Shown here: one piece after another, positions 52,901-56,872 of the stretch | Numbering within the stretch: position 1 is the first letter of the stretch | Layout of the letters: every line of letters begins with the position of its first letter | Source of the DNA: Dugong dugon | Taxonomy: Eukaryota; Chordata; Mammalia; Sirenia; Dugongidae | Direction: 5' to 3' | DNA length: 64,000 nt | Assembly (NCBI GenBank): GCA_030035585.1 | Contig: CM057465.1 | Coordinates: 28,104,001 to 28,168,000 of the forward strand | The notes under the pieces: generated by a model | What the model saw: the letters and a program-made list of their open reading frames with translations, nothing else | What the model was told of the DNA's origin: nothing | Databases searched by the model: none | Program-made: the position numbers and the translations under genes

Positions 52901-53849
52901 GAAGCTATAGCACTTAAGCATTGATATATTACCCAATTAGTGAATACAGAATAGGAACTCTTATTAAATAGGCTGTATCCCCAAATAAAGATAGAGGCTA
53001 ACCAGAAATAATTAAATGGGTAGTAGTATTTAGTTTATGTCATTACATTTGTATTACTCAAGCTCTTAATTATTTCTGAAACAAGGTAAATTTGATATAG
53101 TATGATCTGAATTCAAACTAAATCATTATACTTTTGATGTATTTTGGCTTTTGCATTTTTAATGAGAATTCTTACTTGGTATTTCTGTCATTTGTTCATA
53201 TATCTAAGTAGTTATTTTGGTTCAGTTTTGCAAACATTTATTTGATAGCTACTCTGTTGAAAACATGTCAGTGAGAATTTCTTTTAAGGAACTTCTGTTG
53301 AGTGAAAGATAATATAAATAAGATAGTAAAAACAAAAGGAGATAAATGCTGAATATTAGAAAACTGTGGGGTAGGGTGGGCTGGAGAGTGATTAATTTAG
53401 AAGAGAAGATCGGGGAACTACTTAAGAAAAAATGTGGCTTTTTGAGCTATTTTAGGATTTCAGTTAGGGTGGAGAAAGGAAGGTGTGAGAGGGTATGTGA
53501 CAATTACAGTGTTAGAACAAATATTGAGATTCTGGAATTAATATAGTCTTAAATAGAAAGTATTTACCTTGTGAGTATTTTTCCTCTATAATGAATGTTG
53601 GTTTTGTCTTTGGTTTTCCGTATCCAGGAATTGCCACAAGCAGTTTGTGAGATCCTGGGGCTTCAGGCCAGTGAAGTTCCAACGCCAGATTCAGATATTG
53701 GTGAAGATGAAAATGTTGGCATGACTAGTTGTCCTACACCTGCGTTTCACAGTAACTCCTTGCCTCTACTTGCTGCCAGTGGATCCAGAGATGACAACCC
53801 ACCACAGATATCAGTGTCCCCAAATGTCAGCAGATTAACACCTGCATGA
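4834..53849 (+). CDS. TBC1D15: TBC1D15 coding region, exons 2-18 (Rab GTPase-activating protein)
   Basis: Spliced CDS: 4834-4932, 5358-5432, 14079-14217, 18655-18865, 25961-26063, 27187-27237, 27539-27736, 29045-29173, 29664-29767, 30771-30865, 39942-40058, 45336-45436, 49186-49285, 49690-49787, 51895-52011, 52542-52628, 53628-53849. Every intron is GT-AG and the phases join into one open frame of 681 codons plus stop. Exon 1 (about 10 codons including the start) lies upstream of the window, so residue numbers below assume 10 upstream residues and a 691-residue product. Order of parts: N-terminal TBC1D15/17-type domain (roughly residues 11-230), linker, TBC Rab-GAP domain (roughly 346-560), acidic/serine-rich tail. 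Known for the family: stimulates GTP hydrolysis by RAB7 (RAB11 also reported in vitro), is recruited to mitochondria by FIS1, and acts in mitophagy and lysosome contacts. Both catalytic fingers are present, so the product should be active. No frameshift or internal stop was seen. Confidence 0.96.
5358..5432 (+). CDS. TBC1D15: TBC1D15 exon 3
   Basis: Acceptor 'ttctctag', donor 'gtattt'. 75 bases, phase 0/0, residues about 44-68, reading [15 protein letters not shown] and then [10 protein letters not shown]. It joins exon 2 in frame. The preceding intron is only 425 bases and the following one about 8.6 kb, filled with L1. Confidence 0.95.
5460..6775 (-). mobile_element. old L1 LINE 3' part, antisense
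   Basis: Begins with the classic L1 tail in reverse ('tttattgagatataattcac') and runs back through the 3'UTR into the C-terminal ORF2 region, for example around 5940-6380. Starts only about 30 bases after the exon 3 donor. No intact frame. Confidence 0.75.
7380..8330 (-). mobile_element. probable ancient L1-type sequence, antisense
   Basis: T-rich sequence with phrases typical of antisense old L1 relics ('ggcatagaattccagtttgg', 'ctgggaaatgttcttgaatt'). Boundaries and subfamily are unclear. 6776-7379 and 8331-8740 hold no feature I can name. Confidence 0.45.
8740..9055 (-). mobile_element. L2 LINE 3' end, antisense
   Basis: Starts 'cattcattcagcaaatactg', with 'cttactatgtgccag' and 'acagataagtaaaata', the familiar reverse of the L2 3' end. 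Its right side was broken by the L1 insertion at 9072. Confidence 0.65.
9784..10347 (-). mobile_element. LINE tails nested inside the 9072-11620 L1
   Basis: Flanked by a perfect 21-base direct repeat at 9763-9783 and 10348-10368. Inside are a T run, L1 3'UTR-like stretches ('gtgaaagcttacagagcaaa' and 'gatgaaggcttacagaacaa') and tails of the LINE type seen at 12045, so it is composite. 10006-10032 and 10321-10347 are near repeats of each other. Confidence 0.8.
10792..10855. repeat. 32-base tandem duplication in L1 ORF2
   Basis: 10792-10823 and 10824-10855 are almost identical ('ggataccataatttg...'-type units containing 'ataccataatttgttccatt'). This inserts about 11 codons in the ORF2 relic and shifts its frame. 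Confidence 0.85.
12045..12601 (-). mobile_element. LINE 3' end, antisense, with target-site duplication
   Basis: T-rich left end, then 'caattcagcagtttctacat' and 'taaactcactgcc', shared with 27978-28191. Flanked by tgtgtaRtatttc at 12032-12044 and 12602-12614 (one mismatch). Family not certain; it is neither the 9072-type L1 3'UTR nor L2. Confidence 0.65.
12665..12875. mobile_element. two adjacent MER5-like hAT DNA elements
   Basis: Two copies abut in opposite directions: the first ends 'tgagaaccactg', the second starts 'agtggttctcag', giving an inverted junction at 12770-12795. Both carry the phrases 'ccaggtgattctt' or 'catcacctgggaacttgtta' typical of MER5-type relics of Charlie/hAT transposons. 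Confidence 0.65.
13451..13525 (+). repeat. direct repeat copy A flanking exon 4
   Basis: About 75 bases with roughly 85-90% identity by eye to 14711-14785. Shares 'aaccctttaga' and the following 'tttggttttattctgtttta'. Confidence 0.7.
14079..14217 (+). CDS. TBC1D15: TBC1D15 exon 4
   Basis: Acceptor 'tattttag', donor 'gtatga'. 139 bases, phase 0 in and phase 1 out, residues about 69-115. Reads [15 protein letters not shown], then [20 protein letters not shown]. The final G pairs with AT from exon 5 to give Asp. The exon sits between two 75-base direct repeats at 13451-13525 and 14711-14785. Confidence 0.95.
14218..15599 (+). other. intron 4, left part: no gene
   Basis: Contains direct repeat copy B (14711-14785), an A17 tract at 14840-14856 and otherwise AT-rich unclassified sequence. 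I see no exon or RNA gene here. Confidence 0.6.
14711..14785 (+). repeat. direct repeat copy B flanking exon 4
   Basis: Partner of 13451-13525 in the same orientation, 1.26 kb away, with exon 4 in between. Confidence 0.7.
15600..15774 (+). mobile_element. MER20-type hAT DNA element
   Basis: Starts 'cagtggttctcaaccttggc' and ends 'caggctcgagaacctg', which are imperfect terminal inverted repeats. The interior 'aaaagctctccaggtgattt' fits MER20. About 175 bases, full length but diverged. Confidence 0.75.
15775..18190 (+). other. intron 4, right part: mostly unique, no gene
   Basis: An L2 3'-end fragment, antisense, lies at 16555-16685 ('tttactatgtgctagacact'), and a T17 tract near 16030. The remainder is AT-rich with nothing I can name; short open frames here have no protein-like composition. 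Confidence 0.6.
18196..18405 (+). mobile_element. MIR SINE
   Basis: Contains the MIR core 'gatgaagaaactgaggctca' followed by 'gagagattcaattctttgtc' and the 'ctgcctgcctccaaagc' end. Lies about 250 bases before exon 5. Confidence 0.85.
18655..18865 (+). CDS. TBC1D15: TBC1D15 exon 5
   Basis: Acceptor 'gtttttaag', donor 'gtaagt'. 211 bases, phase 1 in and phase 2 out, residues about 115-185. Contains [16 protein letters not shown] and [20 protein letters not shown], the core of the N-terminal lipid/Rab-binding-like domain of TBC1D15/17. The split codon GA|C with exon 6 gives Asp. Confidence 0.95.
19355..19960 (-). mobile_element. L2 LINE fragment, antisense
   Basis: Reads 'cagtagtgaacaaaacagga', later 'gttgagacctgacaaatgag' and 'catccagatgagattatggt', which follow the order of the reverse L2 3' half. 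Compare the better copy at 35600-37745. Confidence 0.6.
20270..20590 (+). mobile_element. L3/CR1-type LINE fragment
   Basis: 'aaagacttaggggtgttagt', 'aagcatagtttctagagtga' and 'tactctttactggtcagatc' follow the order of the L3/CR1 relic found across mammals. Joined directly to an L2 3' end at about 20590. Confidence 0.65.
20494..20750 (+). repeat. local duplication, copy 1 (L3/L2 junction)
   Basis: Matches 21793-22053 in the same orientation, about 85% identical by eye. Identical runs include 'gtaatgagagggatca', 'tggtcacatgaaaaacattt', 'caaagaggacctgtcttgtc' and 'ttcctgaaacaccctaaact'. Confidence 0.85.
20590..21100 (+). mobile_element. L2 LINE 3' end, sense
   Basis: Ends with 'ctccaagagggcagagattg', 'gtgcttggcacataatagat' and 'agtagttgaaggaataaatg', the standard L2 terminus. 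A minus-strand open frame over 20713-20973 is only its shadow. Confidence 0.75.
21793..22053 (+). repeat. local duplication, copy 2 (L3/L2 junction)
   Basis: Second copy of 20494-20750, 1.3 kb downstream. It carries both the L3-like and the L2-like parts, including their junction, then stops abruptly at 'aaactctgcc' and passes into antisense L2-like sequence (22045-22265). Confidence 0.85.
22266..25960 (+). other. intron 5, right part: no gene, few repeats
   Basis: 3.7 kb of largely unique AT-rich sequence. A 33-base near-tandem repeat of 'ggtgctacatttaaaaa' occurs at 24757 and 24790. No coding exon, RNA gene or clear transposon recognised. Confidence 0.55.
25961..26063 (+). CDS. TBC1D15: TBC1D15 exon 6
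   Basis: Acceptor 'tttattacag', donor 'gtatgt'. 103 bases, phase 2 in and 0 out, residues about 185-219. Reads [20 protein letters not shown] and ends DEPAYGLIQ. It can splice to exon 7 (long form) or exon 8 (short form) without a frame change. Confidence 0.95.
26152..26441. mobile_element. Tigger-like (TA-target) nonautonomous DNA transposon
   Basis: 290 bases with terminal inverted repeats: 'caggaagtccccgagttacc' at the left and, in reverse complement, 'caggcagtccccgggttatg' from the right end. A TA dinucleotide flanks each side (26150-26151 and 26442-26443), as for Tigger/pogo or mariner elements. No transposase frame. It begins 88 bases after the exon 6 donor. Confidence 0.8.
26720..26840 (-). 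mobile_element. L2 LINE 3'-end fragment, antisense
   Basis: 'ttattcattcacttattcgt' and 'ttaccatgtcccaggtcctc' fit the reversed L2 terminus. Short and diverged. Confidence 0.5.
27187..27237 (+). CDS. TBC1D15: TBC1D15 alternative cassette exon 7 (51 bases)
   Basis: 17 in-frame codons reading [17 protein letters not shown], with donor 'gtaagc' and an acceptor after a T10 tract ('tttttttttgtgaag'). A length divisible by three with phase 0/0 makes it skippable. In human TBC1D15 the 691-residue isoform contains this peptide and the 674-residue isoform lacks it. A second AG lies 4 bases downstream of the acceptor (at 27189-27190); using it would shift the frame. The peptide is basic and amphipathic and lies between the N-terminal domain and the linker. 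Confidence 0.92.
27539..27736 (+). CDS. TBC1D15: TBC1D15 exon 8
   Basis: Acceptor 'ctacatag', donor 'gtgagt'. 198 bases, phase 0/0, residues about 237-302. Reads [20 protein letters not shown], then a stretch with [19 protein letters not shown] and a tail ending [10 protein letters not shown]. This is the linker before the TBC domain. An open frame runs on past the donor for about 100 bases, but this is intronic read-through. Confidence 0.95.
27978..28191 (-). mobile_element. short LINE 3' tail with target-site duplication
   Basis: 214 bases, T-rich left end, body like 12045-12601 ('ttgccaattcaacatttttc', 'agaaactcactgcttcctga'). tctttgattac is repeated at 27967-27977 and 28192-28202. Lies about 240 bases after exon 8. 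Confidence 0.75.
28203..29044 (+). other. intron 8 remainder: nothing recognised
   Basis: AT-rich sequence with no recognised repeat or exon up to the exon 9 acceptor. The same holds for 29174-29663 and 29768-30770. Confidence 0.5.
29045..29173 (+). CDS. TBC1D15: TBC1D15 exon 9
   Basis: Acceptor 'gttttag', donor 'gtaatt'. 129 bases, phase 0/0, residues about 303-345. Reads [20 protein letters not shown], then a stretch ending [10 protein letters not shown], leading directly into the TBC domain. Confidence 0.95.
29664..29767 (+). CDS. TBC1D15: TBC1D15 exon 10 (start of TBC domain)
   Basis: Acceptor 'atattttcag', donor 'gtaagt'. 104 bases, phase 0 in and 2 out, residues about 346-380. Reads [20 protein letters not shown] and then [14 protein letters not shown]. 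The R..(A)WKFLLGYF block is the opening motif of TBC domains. Confidence 0.95.
30771..30865 (+). CDS. TBC1D15: TBC1D15 exon 11
   Basis: Acceptor 'tcttctttag', donor 'gtaact'. 95 bases, phase 2 in and 1 out, residues about 380-412. Reads [20 protein letters not shown] and ends RLRDYRSLI. The final Ile (about 411) is the first residue of the IxxDxxR catalytic motif, which continues in exon 12 after an intron of 9.1 kb. Confidence 0.95.
30960..31330 (+). mobile_element. possible LTR-like relic
   Basis: A GC-richer island in an AT-rich intron, with 'gaagccaataaaaggccttt' (a TATA/AATAAA-like block as in many LTRs) and a C-rich run at 31210-31226. No matching second LTR or internal retroviral sequence is visible in the window, so this is a weak call. 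Confidence 0.25.
31331..33060 (+). other. intron 11, no gene
   Basis: Mostly unclassified. A MIR-like antisense fragment lies at 32470-32590 ('ttggacaaatcatttaactc'). 32265-32346 resembles a decoy exon (see findings). Confidence 0.5.
33065..33322 (+). mobile_element. MIR SINE
   Basis: 'agatgagaaaactgaagcat' then 'cttgcccaaggtcacacagt', the MIR core and 3' half. Confidence 0.8.
33570..34229 (-). mobile_element. 5'-truncated afrotherian-type L1, antisense
   Basis: Only the 3'UTR is present (660 bases), starting at a T tract and matching the 9072, 56873 and 61326 copies. Flanked by ggtaacRgtactttt at 33555-33569 and 34230-34244 (one mismatch). The minus-strand open frame at 33838-34068 lies in the 3'UTR and is not a gene. 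Confidence 0.88.
34630..34750 (+). mobile_element. MIR SINE fragment
   Basis: 'agatgataaaattgaagccc' and 'taacttgccttaggtcatc' fit the MIR core. Diverged. Confidence 0.6.
34756..34837. repeat. 43-base tandem duplication
   Basis: Two copies of a unit starting 'gtggtctttcacctata' and ending 'aagtaga', at 34756 and 34799. The second has a 4-base deletion. Confidence 0.8.
35085..35530 (-). mobile_element. L2 LINE fragment, antisense
   Basis: Matches the region of the L2 reverse transcriptase gene around 'agggagaccaattaggatgt' and 'ggtgtgaaggagaaagagaa'. The minus-strand frame 35070-35309 includes [12 protein letters not shown], a C-terminal L2 ORF2 phrase. Separate from, or a displaced part of, the next element. 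Confidence 0.7.
35600..37745 (-). mobile_element. long L2 LINE copy (ORF2 reverse transcriptase relic), antisense
   Basis: About 2.1 kb. Minus-strand frames show, from right to left, YRPIS-like CCPISLQPF, a helical fingers region, LYADN (the YADD catalytic box with its last Asp changed) and [14 protein letters not shown]. The 3' end lies at about 35600 ('ttaataaatacttactggtt'). Stops and frameshifts make it inactive. Contains an internal repeat (35880-36050 against 36362-36535). Confidence 0.85.
37756..37918 (+). mobile_element. afrotherian tRNA-derived SINE
   Basis: Sense full-length copy: head 'aggagccccggtggtgcagt', B-box-like 'agtttgaattc', body 'gaaaccctatggggcagttc', end 'gatggcaatgggtttag'. 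Inserted near the 5' side of the L2 copy. Confidence 0.88.
38020..38290 (-). mobile_element. L1 3'UTR fragment, antisense
   Basis: 'ttttaattgtgttttaggtg' and 'taagtttacaatgcaaattt' resemble the L1 tail at 33570 but diverge afterward. Boundaries uncertain. Confidence 0.5.
38340..38545 (-). mobile_element. afrotherian SINE, antisense
   Basis: 'tgttgccgttgacttgattc', 'aactcatggcgaccc', and the reversed head 'ttttaccaccaggactccct'. Full length. Confidence 0.85.
38546..39941 (+). other. intron 11, right part: no gene
   Basis: AT-rich. A 33-base tandem duplication of 'cttagtttaa' units with a purine-rich spacer occurs at 39041-39107. Otherwise nothing recognised before exon 12. Confidence 0.5.
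39942..40058 (+). CDS. TBC1D15: TBC1D15 exon 12 (arginine finger)
   Basis: Acceptor 'tcctactttag', donor 'gtaagt'. 117 bases, phase 1 in and 1 out, residues about 412-451. Begins [16 protein letters not shown], which completes I-E-K-D-V-N-R, the arginine-finger motif. By the 691-residue numbering the Asp is 414 and the Arg is 417; these correspond to D397/R400 of the 674-residue form, the residues changed in published GAP-dead mutants. Ends [16 protein letters not shown]. Confidence 0.96.
40556..40765 (-). mobile_element. afrotherian SINE, antisense
   Basis: 'tgggtgccattgagtcaatt', 'aggctgtaatctttacagga', and reversed head 'accattgtgctaccagggct'. Confidence 0.88.
41430..41545 (+). mobile_element. 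MIR SINE fragment
   Basis: 'ttcaaggtcacacaagtagt' with the preceding 'tccccactttatgaataagg' fits MIR. 40766-41429 and 41546-42090 hold no recognised feature. Confidence 0.6.
42105..42894 (-). mobile_element. afrotherian SINE, antisense, split by another element
   Basis: SINE body at 42105-42266 ('ccaactcatggcaaccctat') and the reversed head at about 42870-42894 ('attaaccgtttgtaccagcc'). The whole unit is flanked by tttagttagt at 42095-42104 and 42895-42904, which shows that both parts are one SINE. Confidence 0.85.
42268..42869. mobile_element. 0.6-kb interspersed element nested in a SINE, family not identified
   Basis: Starts 'aggctgggttctctagagaa', ends 'ttgacacacagtcttaacca'. The interior has a tandem duplication with a period of about 125 bases (42413 and 42538: 'gcaggagctggcgaacccaa' type units). 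No coding potential, terminal inverted repeats or A tail seen. Confidence 0.7.
42905..45335 (+). other. intron 12, right part: no gene
   Basis: AT-rich sequence with an A19 tract at about 44722-44740 and a T22 tract at about 44940-44961. No transposon or exon recognised. Confidence 0.5.
45336..45436 (+). CDS. TBC1D15: TBC1D15 exon 13 (glutamine finger)
   Basis: Acceptor 'tctgttcttag', donor 'gtaaga'. 101 bases, phase 1 in and 0 out, residues about 451-484. Reads [20 protein letters not shown] followed by [17 protein letters not shown] (Tyr 452, Gln 454) is the TBC glutamine finger that works with the Arg of exon 12 in the dual-finger mechanism. Confidence 0.96.
45437..48310 (+). other. intron 13, left part: no gene
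   Basis: No repeat class recognised with confidence. Short open frames (for example 46260-46523) are hydrophobic and T-rich with no splice or homology support. Confidence 0.5.
48318..48775 (+). mobile_element. hAT/MER1-group nonautonomous DNA element (probable)
   Basis: 'cagttcttaaactttgtggc' at the left, then 'ccagagagcttttgtttatg', 'aaaactccactgaacacttg' and 'gtttttcctcgcagactccc'. The order fits a common mammalian MER1-group relic; the exact family is not certain. Confidence 0.6.
49186..49285 (+). CDS. TBC1D15: TBC1D15 exon 14
   Basis: Acceptor 'acttttaaag', donor 'gtaagt'. 100 bases, phase 0 in and 1 out, residues about 485-518. Reads [20 protein letters not shown] and ends [10 protein letters not shown]. 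Part of the helical C-terminal lobe of the TBC domain. Confidence 0.95.
49690..49787 (+). CDS. TBC1D15: TBC1D15 exon 15
   Basis: Acceptor 'tctgtgtag', donor 'gtaagt'. 98 bases, phase 1 in and 0 out, residues about 518-550. Contains [19 protein letters not shown] and ends DILRLWE, the conserved late TBC motif (FRWLLIxFKREF...LRLWE). Confidence 0.96.
49788..50900 (+). other. intron 15, left part: nothing recognised
   Basis: AT-rich sequence with a short tandem stretch of 'atatattaact' units at 50595-50635. No gene. Confidence 0.5.
50905..51035 (-). mobile_element. afrotherian SINE fragment, antisense
   Basis: Reversed head 'accatagtgccaccagggct' at the right, preceded by 'ctgaccttttggttagcagc'. 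The 3' body is truncated. Confidence 0.8.
51895..52011 (+). CDS. TBC1D15: TBC1D15 exon 16 (end of TBC domain)
   Basis: Acceptor 'tttttatag', donor 'gtagct'. 117 bases, phase 0/0, residues about 551-589. Reads [20 protein letters not shown], then [19 protein letters not shown]. Closes the TBC domain. Confidence 0.95.
52542..52628 (+). CDS. TBC1D15: TBC1D15 exon 17
   Basis: Acceptor 'gcattttag', donor 'gtataa'. 87 bases, phase 0/0, residues about 590-618. Reads [20 protein letters not shown], then [10 protein letters not shown] helical segment just after the TBC domain. Confidence 0.95.
53628..53849 (+). CDS. TBC1D15: TBC1D15 terminal exon 18, coding part
   Basis: Acceptor 'gtatccag'. 222 bases to the TGA at 53847-53849, residues about 619-691. 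Starts [17 protein letters not shown], continues with an acidic run ([12 protein letters not shown]) and a Ser/Pro-rich tail ending VSRLTPA. Low-complexity C-terminal tail with no recognised domain. The same frame is open a little upstream of the acceptor, which is intronic. Confidence 0.95.
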   Translation, partial: ELPQAVCEILGLQASEVPTPDSDIGEDENVGMTSCPTPAFHSNSLPLLAASGSRDDNPPQISVSPNVSRLTPA

Positions 53850-54270
53850 TCATTCTTAGTTTTTGAAGAGACACTTTGTTGCAACTATTTTTAAGTACTT
53901 GAAAGATGGAAATTGAAAATCTTGGTATTGATCATGCTTTAAGGTTTATGGAAAGAAAGTGTACTGTGATTTTCTTGCATTAAAGCTTTACAAAGATTTA
54001 AACTAATTATTTTTGTATTTACTTCTACCAAATAGCCTTTCCTTTTCAGTAACATTCCTTAGTATTTTTATAGCCAAGTATATTTTATTGCTGATGAACT
54101 GGAATTGGATAATATTACAAGTGGATGAGTTGGAAATTATGCACTTTGAAAAGCATTCACTTTGTTTACTCTAAGCTTAGTGGGGTTTGGATTTGATTAA
54201 ATTAAATATTGAGCCTTTCTGTAGCTTTCTAAGCTAAGAAGTAAATTGTTACCCAGTGACAAAATTAAAA

Positions 54271-54276
54271 AATAAA
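54271..54276 (+). promoter_or_regulatory. TBC1D15: candidate proximal poly(A) signal
   Basis: AATAAA about 420 bases after the stop, followed within 10-25 bases by a T/G-rich run ('attgtttttctctattgttt'), as expected for a cleavage region. Confidence 0.4.
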
Positions 54277-54532
54277 ATGAATTGTTTTTCTCTATTGTTT
54301 ACAGAAGTACTCAGCCTAAATATTTTTGCTGGTTGAATGTGATTTAAATTTGGACATTGTCATCAAAGCAGTTTAATGTCTAGATAAAAAATTATTTCAA
54401 CCATACGTGGATTGGCAGCGTATTTTTTACATTGAACTTTTTTCTTCACTTGTGTATAAAGACTATATATATAGCTACTTATTTATGAATATAAGAAAGG
54501 ATAGGCATATTTTCTTTAACTGAATAAACTTG

Positions 54533-54538
54533 ACTATT
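54533..54538 (+). promoter_or_regulatory. TBC1D15: candidate poly(A) signal
   Basis: AATAAA about 680 bases after the stop codon. The downstream sequence is only weakly T/G-rich. Confidence 0.3.
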
Positions 54539-54940
54539 GATTTATAAAATCTGACTTGACGAAATTAATACATAGCTTCAATACGAGATCTTTTTCAAAA
54601 CTATTTTCTTAACCAAGCATATATTTCATGAGAATACATTCAGCCCGGTACCTGGTATAATTTTAAAATTAATTGCTTGTAACTTTACTTTACTAATAAT
54701 GTTTATTTTATTTCCTAATAGTGCGTTAACTGATCAGGCCTTTAAATTTTTATAATAAAATCTTCTTTGAAAAAATACTTACGTCAAAAATTTCAAGATA
54801 TCACAAGTTCAAATAATACTTTTTTGTATATGAACAAAGCTCTTGTTTTTACCATGCAGTGTTGCGTGATTTTAAGTTATGGAATTAACATAACTGATTC
54901 CGTTTTAATTGTAATTTGCTAACTCTGTACACATCATTAA

Positions 54941-54946
54941 AATAAA
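54941..54946 (+). promoter_or_regulatory. TBC1D15: candidate distal poly(A) signal
   Basis: AATAAA followed after 14 bases by 'gtagtgttttcggtt', a good G/T-rich downstream element. Another AATAAA at 55017 is followed by 'cagtgtgggtctcattg', so the two may act together. Confidence 0.4.
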
Positions 54947-54970
54947 TTTGAAGTCGAAGTAGTGTTTTCG

Positions 54971-56174
54971 GTTAAATTATACTTAGAAGTACTTTGCTAG
55001 TTCTTCATCAGAGAAAATAAATCCAGTGTGGGTCTCATTGTATCTCATATATTTATGTGATTAAAAATACATTTGAATGAGTTGTGAGAATGAGAAAGAA
55101 ACATGATGCTTTGTATAACTGAAAAAAATTTATCTGCATGAAAATGGGCAGAGTGTTGCCTTGAAGGGTATCATTATCAGATTTAGTAAAACAACTCACC
55201 ACAATTGATGCGGATAGTATAAAGGGAAAGTTACGCAGTTCTAAAATGGCTAGTAGGCATTTTTTTCAGAAAGTTAGGAAACTGAATGAACTCTTTTCCC
55301 TAGTTGAGCATTAACTGACGGTCATGACAGTAGAACCTTAGATTTTAGTTTTTAATATTTTATGTGTGTTATCTTTTATCAGTTAATAATGAGTAAGCCT
55401 ATTCGGGGAAAAATAAAAGTAAACTGATCAAAAACTCAGCATCTCCAGTCTTTCATTTCCTGTGATTCAGGAAATTGTTTTGAACATCTTGATGTCCTCC
55501 TTGTTCTTCCTGGACAGTGGCTTTTTGTGAATTTTTTCCGATTACGTAATGTGATATCTACTTTGGAGTTTTTAGAAAATCTTAATACATTTAGTAAGTT
55601 GAACTTTTGTCAACTTTTATTTTAAAACTACTTATTAAAACAATTTTTATGAAACAGTTTACATTTGTATCTACACATTTTTAATGTGGAAGTGATAGTA
55701 ATACAGTGCTAAAGTCCTGATCAGAGTTCACAAAATCCAGTTGGCAAATACTACGTAAACTTGAGCCATTGAGATTGGAAAAATAAATAGTTCAGGTGTA
55801 TTTGTTAGTCTGACTTTTTTAAGATTTGTTTCGGTGTTTATAAGTTGCATTATCGCACCCTTATGACATGTAAAAATACTATGTGCAATATTATTTGATA
55901 TTTAAAGTTGTCAGAATTCAGATAGTTTCTGATTTAACCTTTAGAAGTACTTTCAATTCGGGTATGAGTCTGTTGGAAGCTTCTTTCTATGTAAGATCTT
56001 CCCCGTTTTGATTGTGTCATGTGTCTAGGATTCTCCATATCTTTAACGTTGGGAACTTCAGTCTTGATGATTAGAGACTAAAGCTTTTTTGAACAGTGAG
56101 GAAACATCAGCCTTTGGAAACAGTGACTGATTCTTGCTGAACTTAACATTTCTGATATCTTTCATGGATGTTAA
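54971..56174 (+). other. downstream flank or long 3'UTR
   Basis: Repeat-poor AT-rich sequence with an extra AATAAA at 55412. It may be part of a longer TBC1D15 3'UTR. Confidence 0.4.
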
Positions 56175-56177
56175 CTA

Positions 56178-56370
56178 ATCCCCTGGGTGGTGTAAATGGT
56201 TATTTCGCCCAGCTGCTAACTGAAAGGTTGGAGGTTTGACTACACCCAGGGGCACCTCGGAAGAGAAGTCTGGCAGTCTAATTCCAAAAAAAGAGCCATT
56301 GAAAACCCTATGGAGCATAGTTCTCTGACACGGGGTCACCATGAGTCTGAATCGACTCAATGACAATTGA
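56178..56370 (+). mobile_element. afrotherian tRNA-derived SINE
   Basis: 'cctgggtggtgtaaatggtt' head, 'ctgctaactgaaaggttgga', body 'gaaaaccctatggagcatag' and end 'aatcgactcaatgacaattg'. Directly joined to a second, different SINE. Confidence 0.8.
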
Positions 56371-56632
56371 GGGGCAGTGGTAAATTCTTGCCTTTCATGC
56401 CGAAGATCTGGGTTTGATTCCCAGCCAAAGCATCTCATGCACACCGACCACACATCTATCAGTGGAGATGACATGCATATTGCCATGATGCTGAACAGGT
56501 TTCAATAGAACTTCCAGACTAAGACTAGGGGAAGAAAGGCTTGGTGATCTACTTCTGTAAATCAGCCAGTGAAAATCCAATGGATCACAGTCTGAGCTGC
56601 AACCGATCATGTGGATGGTGCAGGACCAGCCA
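56371..56632 (+). mobile_element. SINE with tRNA-Gly-like head
   Basis: The first 60 bases resemble tRNA-Gly: 'ggcagtggtaaattcttgcc' covers the D-arm/A-box part and 'ggtttgattcc' at 56411-56421 is a good B box. The remaining about 200 bases are unrelated to tRNA and include 'cagccagtgaaaatccaatg', partly like the standard SINE body. Confidence 0.65.
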
Positions 56633-56872
56633 TATTAACTAAAATATCTTCAAAGTGCTGATTTCCAGATTCTTAGTCTGTGTTACCTAAATACATGTCC
56701 AGACTTTCAGACCTACTGAGTTAGAATCTTTGGAGGCAAGGCCAAGGAATCTGCATTTTAACAGGCATCCAGGCAATTCCTGAGCCCTCTCAAGTTAGAG
56801 GACTACCCTTATATATTGTGTTTCATATGTTAATACTTTGATTTCTGATCAAATAGACAACTCAAGTTTTTT

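Larger units (their letters stand above)
51036..53627 (+). other. introns 15 (right part), 16 and 17: no further features
   Basis: Apart from exons 16 and 17, this stretch is AT-rich with no recognised transposon. 53346-53546 is an open frame without splice or homology support. Confidence 0.5.
53850..54970 (+). other. TBC1D15: TBC1D15 3'UTR (end uncertain)
   Basis: AT-rich, repeat-poor sequence directly after the stop codon. Four AATAAA hexamers occur between 54271 and 55022, and another at 55412. The end given here follows the hexamer at 54941, which has a T/G-rich downstream stretch. Longer or shorter ends are possible, since I cannot see the cleavage site. Confidence 0.5.

Noticed and set aside
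53346-53546. Possible extra exon before exon 18
   Set aside because: No acceptor/donor pair keeps the TBC1D15 frame, and exon 17 joins exon 18 directly in phase 0.
56371-56432. Functional tRNA-Gly gene
   Set aside because: The D-arm and B box are recognisable, but the 5' acceptor stem does not pair with the 3' side, the anticodon region departs from tRNA-Gly, and the sequence continues into a SINE body with no terminator T run.
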